Made by a program: the position numbers and the translations under genes. From DATKGN01 sp964385705 (GTDB taxonomy: Bacteria; Patescibacteriota; Microgenomatia; UBA10105; UBA927), in contig CAYLQG010000025.1 of assembly GCA_964385705.1 (NCBI GenBank), positions 1 through 16,404 of the forward strand: a stretch of 16,404 nucleotides of DNA, read 5' to 3'. Shown piece after piece: positions 11,551-16,404 of the stretch (positions are counted from its first letter, which is position 1; every line of letters starts with the position of its first letter). Under the pieces are notes generated by a model. It worked only from the letters and a program-made list of their open reading frames with translations, was not told where the DNA came from and made no database searches.

Positions 11551-13035
11551 ATGCCTGCCGAATTCTTTGAACCGATCAGTAATAACGGAAATCCCCCCAT
11601 ATACCGATTCTTCGACGGGAAAGATTGGAAAGAAAGCACAAGCGGAAAAAGAACCTCCATATTGTCTCCGATCGACGGATCTGTCGTTGGCGAACTTCAA
11701 GTCGTCACTCACGAGGAAATTGATGAAGCAATGGAAAAGGCCGTGGCTGCGCAGACGAAATGGGAAGCTACACCCTTAAACGAGCGGGTAAAAATAGTTC
11801 ATTTGGCTGCTGATTGGATTATGCATTACGAAGAATATTTAACGGCACTTCTCGCGCGTGAAGTTGGTAAAACTTTAGGAGAAGCAAAAAGTGAAATTAA
11901 ACGAACGGCTGAGCTTACTGATTATTTTGCTGATGAGGTGCAATCTATCCGTGGAGAAACGTTGGAAAGTGACAAATTTCCCGGGTATAAAAAAGATAGT
12001 ATTGCGGTTATTGAACGTGTGGCACATGGCGTAGTTCTGTGCATTGCTCCGTTTAATTATCCTGTTAACCTGGCGGGCAGTAAAATTGCTCCTGCGCTTC
12101 TGATGGGTAACTCTGTTGTTTTCAAACCGCCAACCCAAGGAGGGATCAGCGGACTTCACCTCACAAGAATTTTTGAGAAAGCAGGAGTTCCGGAGGGAGT
12201 TATTACATGCTTAACCGGCGGTGGAGGCGAAATCGGAGATTACTTGGTCAGCCATAAACGGGTTGCCATGGTAGCATTTACCGGGAATTCCGATACGGGG
12301 ATGGCCATTGCAAGCAAAGCACCGATGAAGCAACTGCTTTTTGAATGCGGCGGCAACAACGCAACAATTGTTTTCCCGGATGCAGACATGACTCTGACGG
12401 CCAAAGAAATTATCAAAGGCGGGTATTCATATGCCGGTCAACGATGTACCGCTATTAAATATGTTATGGGAACACAAGGAGTTCTTGATCAATTATTGCC
12501 CATTGTATTGGAAAATATGAAAGAAATGGTCCATATGGGCGACCCGAGAGATGCAGCGACAAAAATGGTGGGTCCCGTTGTGACGGTAAAAGTAGCCGAA
12601 GATATTGAACGCGTAATAAATGAAGCTATAGGTGAGGGTGCTACAGTGGCGACCGGCGGACACCGGAAAGATGCCTACATTGAACCGACAATATTGACGA
12701 ACGTCAAGCCGACCATGAAAATCGTATCAACCGAAGTATTCGGACCAGTTATATCCTTCATCGCAGTTGCCGATATGGATGAAGCCGCTCGGATTGTGAA
12801 TGCCCAACGGTTCGGACTTCAGGCCTGCGTGTTCACCGAAGATGAGGGGACAGGTTTGAAATATTCCAATTTATTAAACGTCGGCACGGTTCAGATTAAC
12901 GGTTCGCCCCAACGCGGACCGGATCACTTCCCATTCCTGGGAGTGAAGCAATCAGGAGTTGGTGTTCAGGGAGTGCGTTATTCCCTTGAGGCAATGTCCC
13001 GCCTTAAACCGGTAGTAATAAACAAACCGCAGTAA
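11551..13035 (+). CDS. gapN: NADP-dependent non-phosphorylating glyceraldehyde-3-phosphate dehydrogenase (GapN type)
   Basis: This 494-residue aldehyde dehydrogenase probably oxidises glyceraldehyde 3-phosphate directly to 3-phosphoglycerate, making NADPH and skipping the ATP step of glycolysis. Residues given from the 11551 start are Asn169 (FNYPVNLAGSKIAPAL), the cofactor loop FTGNSDTG (243-250), Glu265 (FECGGNN) and nucleophile Cys299 (SYAGQRCTA). The GapN-like block PFNYPVNLAGSK...FKPPTQG and the ending HFPFLGVKQSGVGVQGVRYSLEAM match streptococcal GapN closely as I recall it. The usual LELGGKD around the glutamate reads FECGGNN here. A longer start at 11524 would add nine residues, but the promoter favours 11551. 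The stop lies 2 bases from the convergent purM stop, with no terminator between. Other aldehyde substrates are possible, but less likely. Confidence 0.9.
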   Translation: MPAEFFEPISNNGNPPIYRFFDGKDWKESTSGKRTSILSPIDGSVVGELQVVTHEEIDEAMEKAVAAQTKWEATPLNERVKIVHLAADWIMHYEEYLTALLAREVGKTLGEAKSEIKRTAELTDYFADEVQSIRGETLESDKFPGYKKDSIAVIERVAHGVVLCIAPFNYPVNLAGSKIAPALLMGNSVVFKPPTQGGISGLHLTRIFEKAGVPEGVITCLTGGGGEIGDYLVSHKRVAMVAFTGNSDTGMAIASKAPMKQLLFECGGNNATIVFPDADMTLTAKEIIKGGYSYAGQRCTAIKYVMGTQGVLDQLLPIVLENMKEMVHMGDPRDAATKMVGPVVTVKVAEDIERVINEAIGEGATVATGGHRKDAYIEPTILTNVKPTMKIVSTEVFGPVISFIAVADMDEAARIVNAQRFGLQACVFTEDEGTGLKYSNLLNVGTVQINGSPQRGPDHFPFLGVKQSGVGVQGVRYSLEAMSRLKPVVINKPQ

Positions 13036-13037
13036 AT

Positions 13038-14150
13038 TTATTTTCCTCTAACGCGGAGAGAGTCTGCAGAAAAAGTTATTCCCAATGGATTAATTTGTAC
13101 ACTTTTTGGTCCTTTCAAAACGGTCCCCGCATGCCAGACGTTGAATCCGTGGCGTTTCGCACATTTCTTGACCATCGGTATATCAGCCTCCGGAAGAAAG
13201 AGCGCAAACCCCGCGCCCATGTTAAATGTTTCATACATTTCTTTATCGCTTAGTCGGCTTACCGATTGTATATAGGAAAATTCAGGTTGCGGAGTGGGCA
13301 CAGTATTTATCATGTATGTAAAATTCCGGTCCGCCCGCATAAGTTTTCGCCACCCGTGACCGGTGATATTTACCATGTAGTGAATGTCTACGTCATGTTC
13401 GAAAAGGTCAGCTACAAGACGTGCGTATATATGCGTCGGTCGAAGAAGCGCATCACCCAATAATGATCCGTCGGATAAGCGGGTAGCATATCCTTTCTGT
13501 ATGATTCCCGCGACAGATCGTGCGAGCGTTAACCCGTTGGCATGGATGCCGCTACTTTCAACAAGCACAATTGCATCTCCAGTGGTTAATTTGTCGCCTA
13601 ACGTGAGTCGGCTCTTTGGTTGTATTACGCCAACCGCGGAACCGGCGAGGTCAATTGTGTCGGGATTGATGATGTCTTTAAGTGTCGGTGTTTCGCCGCC
13701 GCCCCAGACGGCGCCACTTTCACGACACGCACCAGCCCAGCCTTTCACCAAATCGGAGGCACGTTGTTTATCGGAGAACCAACCCGAACTTCCTACGGCG
13801 AAATATGCCGTTATCACCTGGGGTGTGGCACCGACCACGATCAAATCATTTACGATCATTGCAACGGTGTCCTTTGCGATAGCGCCGTAGTACGATTTGT
13901 CCGTGACAGATCTCATCTCATCGGCAATGAGATTTTTTGTTCCCAAGCCTTCCATTACAAAAGCACGGTAGCAATTCTTTTCTTCCCAAACGTACGCGGA
14001 TTCTCCCCGGCTTTTTGAAATTTCATGAACTGATAGATGTTTGCTCCCGAGTGATGTACTTTTTCCTTCTTTTTGGGAAAGGCGTTTCACTTCGTCCAAT
14101 ATTCCGTAGCTGACGCCCACGTCGGCATACGACATGCGTTTCTTCCTCAT
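13038..14150 (-). CDS. purM: Phosphoribosylformylglycinamidine cyclo-ligase (AIR synthetase), divergent
   Basis: This 370-residue enzyme performs the ATP-dependent ring closure of FGAM to AIR in de novo purine synthesis. The family pattern is recognisable: MSYADVGVSY near the start (6-15), VMEGLGTKNLI (65-75), DTVAMIVNDLIVVGATP (94-110, with Asn-Asp of the ATP site), a Gly-rich GGGETPTL (150-157), ESSGIHANGLTLAR (198-211) and NMGAGFALFLP (310-320). Several positions differ from the common bacterial forms, for example GIHANG for GVHSNG and GHGW for the usual TGGG. It is slightly longer than the typical 345 residues. It is last in the operon, and its ATG overlaps the purC stop (14147-14150), so translation is probably coupled. 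Met6 is an alternative start nearer to the usual N-terminus. No Shine-Dalgarno is seen. Confidence 0.93.
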   Translation of the reverse strand: MRKKRMSYADVGVSYGILDEVKRLSQKEGKSTSLGSKHLSVHEISKSRGESAYVWEEKNCYRAFVMEGLGTKNLIADEMRSVTDKSYYGAIAKDTVAMIVNDLIVVGATPQVITAYFAVGSSGWFSDKQRASDLVKGWAGACRESGAVWGGGETPTLKDIINPDTIDLAGSAVGVIQPKSRLTLGDKLTTGDAIVLVESSGIHANGLTLARSVAGIIQKGYATRLSDGSLLGDALLRPTHIYARLVADLFEHDVDIHYMVNITGHGWRKLMRADRNFTYMINTVPTPQPEFSYIQSVSRLSDKEMYETFNMGAGFALFLPEADIPMVKKCAKRHGFNVWHAGTVLKGPKSVQINPLGITFSADSLRVRGK

Positions 14151-15079
14151 ATTTTGAGGGATTTGCGGATGGCGTTTTCAACGGGGTACAGATATTTTTT
14201 AAAACGCCTGCCGGTGATTTTTTGATAGACTGCAATATAGCGTTTTGAAAGTGCATTCATGAGTGTAGCGGGCATCGCCGGCGGCTTTCCGTCGCCCCGG
14301 TACCCGTGTTTGGCGTACCAGAGCCGTAGAAATTCTTTATCGAAATTTTCCGGTTCCAGACCTTTCTTAAACCGCTTCTCATAGGTTTTGGCTATCCAGA
14401 ACCGGGAAGAGTCGGGGGTATGAATTTCATCAATAAGCATGAGTTTTCCTTTGTACAGCCCGAACTCGTATTTTGTATCCACAAGAATAAGACCATGTTT
14501 TTTACAGATTTTACTTCCACGGTCAAATAACGCGAGCGCGGCTTTCTCCATTTGTTCATACAGTTTTTTCGGAACTATTTTTCGTTCGATAATTTCTTCA
14601 CGCGTGAGGCGTTCATCATGTCCGTCCTTACCTCCGCCGTGAGTAGTGGGCGTAATAACTGGTTTAGGAAGCTTTTGATTTTTATGAAGCCCTTCGGGAA
14701 AGTGAATGCCGTAAATAAACCGTTCACCCTTTTCATATGAATACCAAATAGAAGTTTTGGTGACGCCTGATATATACCCGCGCACAATCATTTCGATCGG
14801 AATCGGTTTCGTATCATGGGCGATAAGAACATTCGGGTGGGGGACTGATATTTTATGATTCGGAGTGATATCGTCTGTCACATCAAACCAGAATGCGGCA
14901 AGTTGATTTAATACGGCTCCTTTATATGGGATATGTCCCAAAATAACATCAAACGCAGACTGCCGGTCCGTCGTCACGATAATGCGTTTGCCGCCTTTGA
15001 TATAGAAATCACGGACTTTTCCATGGAGCTTTTTTCCATAACCGGTTAGGTTGATAGTTTTAAGCATGTTAGTTGCCAT
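14147..15079 (-). CDS. purC: SAICAR synthase, long form
   Basis: This 310-residue enzyme ligates aspartate to CAIR with ATP, forming SAICAR. Motifs are GKVRDFY (20-26), TTDRQSAFDV (36-45), IVRGYISG (98-105), VDTKYEFG (200-207) and IDEIHTPDSSRFW (216-228), all typical. It is clearly longer than the roughly 237-residue form of E. coli and B. subtilis. The layout matches the long form seen in yeast Ade1 and some bacteria, including a Gly/His-rich GGGKDGHDE loop (148-156) and a C-terminal helical extension. The ATG at 15079 overlaps the purE stop by 11 bases. Met5 (15067) is an alternative that begins just after that stop. It sits between purE and purM in one direction, as expected from the pathway. 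Confidence 0.96.
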   Translation of the reverse strand: MATNMLKTINLTGYGKKLHGKVRDFYIKGGKRIIVTTDRQSAFDVILGHIPYKGAVLNQLAAFWFDVTDDITPNHKISVPHPNVLIAHDTKPIPIEMIVRGYISGVTKTSIWYSYEKGERFIYGIHFPEGLHKNQKLPKPVITPTTHGGGKDGHDERLTREEIIERKIVPKKLYEQMEKAALALFDRGSKICKKHGLILVDTKYEFGLYKGKLMLIDEIHTPDSSRFWIAKTYEKRFKKGLEPENFDKEFLRLWYAKHGYRGDGKPPAMPATLMNALSKRYIAVYQKITGRRFKKYLYPVENAIRKSLKI

Positions 15080-15581
15080 ATTTTTTCCATCCCGCGCGGT
15101 TCAGGGCCGTATTTTTTTCGCGGACTCCTTTCTGTAAATCCTGTTTATATAACCTTAATTGTTTTGCGAGGTGTTCATCTTTGGTGGCAAGGATTTGAAT
15201 GGCGAGGAGTGCGGAGTTTTTCGCGGCATTAATTCCGACGGTGGCCACGGGCACTCCTGGCGGCATTTGGACGGTCGAATAGAGTGAGTCAGCGCCGCCC
15301 AAGGATTTGGCGAGTATCGGAATTCCGATAACCGGACGCACGGTGTGCGCTGCGATGACGCCGGCAAGGTGCGCCGCCCCGCCTGCTGCCGCGATAAAGA
15401 CGAGAACTCCTCCTTTGTCGGATTTTTTTACGAACGACACTGTATCTTCGGGGCTCCGGTGAGCAGATAGTACCCGGACATCAAACGGAACGTTGAATTG
15501 CTCAAGTGTTATCAGAGCTTCTTTTACAACGGGGAGGTCGGAATCACTCCCCATGAGAACAGCAACAATGGGTTTAGGCAT
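15069..15581 (-). CDS. purE: N5-carboxyaminoimidazole ribonucleotide mutase (class I PurE)
   Basis: This 170-residue enzyme moves the carboxylate of N5-CAIR to give CAIR. The family motifs are GSDSDLP (11-17), LSAHRSPE (38-45, with the catalytic His41), AAAGGAAHLAGVIAA (64-78) and GADSLYSTVQMPPGVPVATVGI (95-116). The length and spacing match class I enzymes, which normally need PurK to make N5-CAIR. No purK is seen in the window. The start overlaps the purB stop by 8 bases and the end overlaps purC, so the operon is tightly coupled. The stretch before its ATG on the minus strand is A/T-rich with no Shine-Dalgarno, so initiation probably relies on coupling or an unstructured site. Confidence 0.96.
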   Translation of the reverse strand: MPKPIVAVLMGSDSDLPVVKEALITLEQFNVPFDVRVLSAHRSPEDTVSFVKKSDKGGVLVFIAAAGGAAHLAGVIAAHTVRPVIGIPILAKSLGGADSLYSTVQMPPGVPVATVGINAAKNSALLAIQILATKDEHLAKQLRLYKQDLQKGVREKNTALNRAGWKKYGN

Positions 15582-16404
15582 ATTTTTTTATAGTTTTTGT
15601 GATTTCATCGACAAGGGAGATCGCCCGTTCAGGCGCATCTCCGATATGGCTGGTCACATCAAGACACTTCAAAATTTCGCCTTTATTCAAATATTTTTTT
15701 ATTACTGCATTCTGCACGAGAAGGTCGGTCATCGGATTGGGGTGACCCTCCTGAACAGCTTCCCATGACTTCATGGAGATGGTGCGCAACAGTTCATGCA
15801 TTTCCTGGCGATTAGCGCCGAGTTTAACGAGCATAATGAGGATTGATTCGGTTGCCGCAAATGGGGCAAACTGCTTCACGTTATATTCAATACGACGCGT
15901 GTTAATGACAAGACCGGAAACAATTTTTTGGGCGGTTATGAGCATTTCATCTGATGCTAAAAACGCTTCCGACATGACGATGCGTTTGTTTGCCGAATCA
16001 TCAAGCGTCCGTTCTAAATAATTTACTGTAGCGTTTCCGAGGGCGACTTCTGGTAACGAGGCAACATACCGGGCGAGGGAACAGATCTTCTCAGAGTTGA
16101 TAGGATTTCTCTTGAACGGCATTGCTGAGGATCCCACCTGTTTTTTCCCGAACGGTTCGCTCCACTCTCCAATCCCCGCAGATTGCAGTATGCGGACATC
16201 ACCTGCAAATTTCGCGAGAGAGGAGGCAATGCTTGCGAGCGCTGCCACTACTAAGTAATCGTATTTACGGGGGGCAACTTGTGAAGTAATGAGTGATGCC
16301 GGTACGCCCAGCGTTTTCATGACGCTCGCATCAAGCTCTCTAGGCGACAGCCGGCTGCCAGTTAAAGCTGCTTTATAACTGGCGGAGGAGCCGACTGCCC
16401 CCTT
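15574..16404 (-). CDS. purB: Adenylosuccinate lyase (5' end outside window)
   Basis: The C-terminal 276 residues are visible and the frame stays open to the window edge, so an apparent ATG at 16320 is internal. The enzyme cleaves SAICAR to AICAR and adenylosuccinate to AMP, releasing fumarate, and so acts after PurC and in the AMP branch. The window edge reads KGAVGSSASYKAALTG, the conserved loop with the substrate-binding histidine region upstream. The superfamily signature GSSAMPFKRNPINSE follows, and NYLERTLDDSANKR marks the substrate site. The remaining C-terminal helical domain is complete. It is first in the visible operon (purB, purE, purC, purM). Any promoter for the operon lies outside the window. 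Confidence 0.95.
   Translation of the reverse strand, partial: KGAVGSSASYKAALTGSRLSPRELDASVMKTLGVPASLITSQVAPRKYDYLVVAALASIASSLAKFAGDVRILQSAGIGEWSEPFGKKQVGSSAMPFKRNPINSEKICSLARYVASLPEVALGNATVNYLERTLDDSANKRIVMSEAFLASDEMLITAQKIVSGLVINTRRIEYNVKQFAPFAATESILIMLVKLGANRQEMHELLRTISMKSWEAVQEGHPNPMTDLLVQNAVIKKYLNKGEILKCLDVTSHIGDAPERAISLVDEITKTIKKYA

Noticed and set aside
13384..13890. 168-residue plus-strand frame opposite purM
   Set aside because: It lies wholly antisense to a well-supported purM and has no motif. It is a shadow of purM codon use.
16236..16320. ATG at 16320 considered as the purB start
   Set aside because: The frame is open to the window edge and encodes the conserved KGAVGSSASYK loop upstream, so the gene is merely cut by the window.
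1..16404. Search for insertion sequences, phage genes, CRISPR arrays, toxin-antitoxin pairs or defence genes
   Set aside because: No transposase, spaced direct repeats, integrase or matching small gene pairs were seen. Every larger gene except the one at 1292-1966 and the partial first gene fits a known family.

Overview
The window looks like chromosomal DNA from a Candidate Phyla Radiation (Patescibacteria) bacterium, possibly of the Microgenomates group. This is inferred from gene content: short pilin-like genes with small extracytoplasmic domains, a compact RRM protein, a YkuK-type protein, tandem PBP1A-type enzymes, a cupredoxin-like secreted protein and a GapN-type dehydrogenase, packed tightly with few Shine-Dalgarno sites. 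TGA is used as a stop, so this is not a UGA-recoded lineage. No insertion sequence, phage gene, CRISPR array, tRNA or rRNA was seen.

Region 1 (1-2542, plus strand) is a type IV pilus/pseudopilin cluster. It holds the 3' end of an extracytoplasmic protein, a minor pseudopilin, a PilX-like membrane protein, an unrecognised protein with a C-terminal membrane anchor, and a typical pilin with its own promoter and a strong terminator. Region 2 (2698-3480, minus) is uppP, which recycles undecaprenyl pyrophosphate. Region 3 (3524-5047, plus) holds an RRM RNA-binding protein behind a long structured leader and before a terminator, then a YkuK-family RNase H-like protein, then a lipid-anchored or membrane-anchored cupredoxin-like protein that lacks most expected copper ligands. 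Region 4 (5056-9947, minus) is a tandem pair of class A penicillin-binding proteins. Together with uppP they serve peptidoglycan synthesis.

Region 5 (10007-13035, plus) holds a manganese-type superoxide dismutase behind a leader of about 138 nt with mutually exclusive hairpins, a PP2C-type phosphatase 13 bp downstream, and a GapN-type aldehyde dehydrogenase. Region 6 (13038-16404, minus) is a purine operon in transcription order purB (cut by the window edge), purE, purC, purM, with overlapping ends.

The most interesting signals are regulatory. Several genes have a promoter whose -10 box ends only about 6-9 nt before the ATG, implying leaderless mRNAs. The sod and RRM genes instead have long, folded leaders with strong Shine-Dalgarno sites. 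The RRM leader carries a short palindromic element resembling a dispersed repeat, and a stem that covers a duplicate Shine-Dalgarno. I found no clear candidate for a wholly new multi-gene system. The best candidates for undescribed biology are these two leaders and the unrecognised pilus-cluster protein at 1292-1966.
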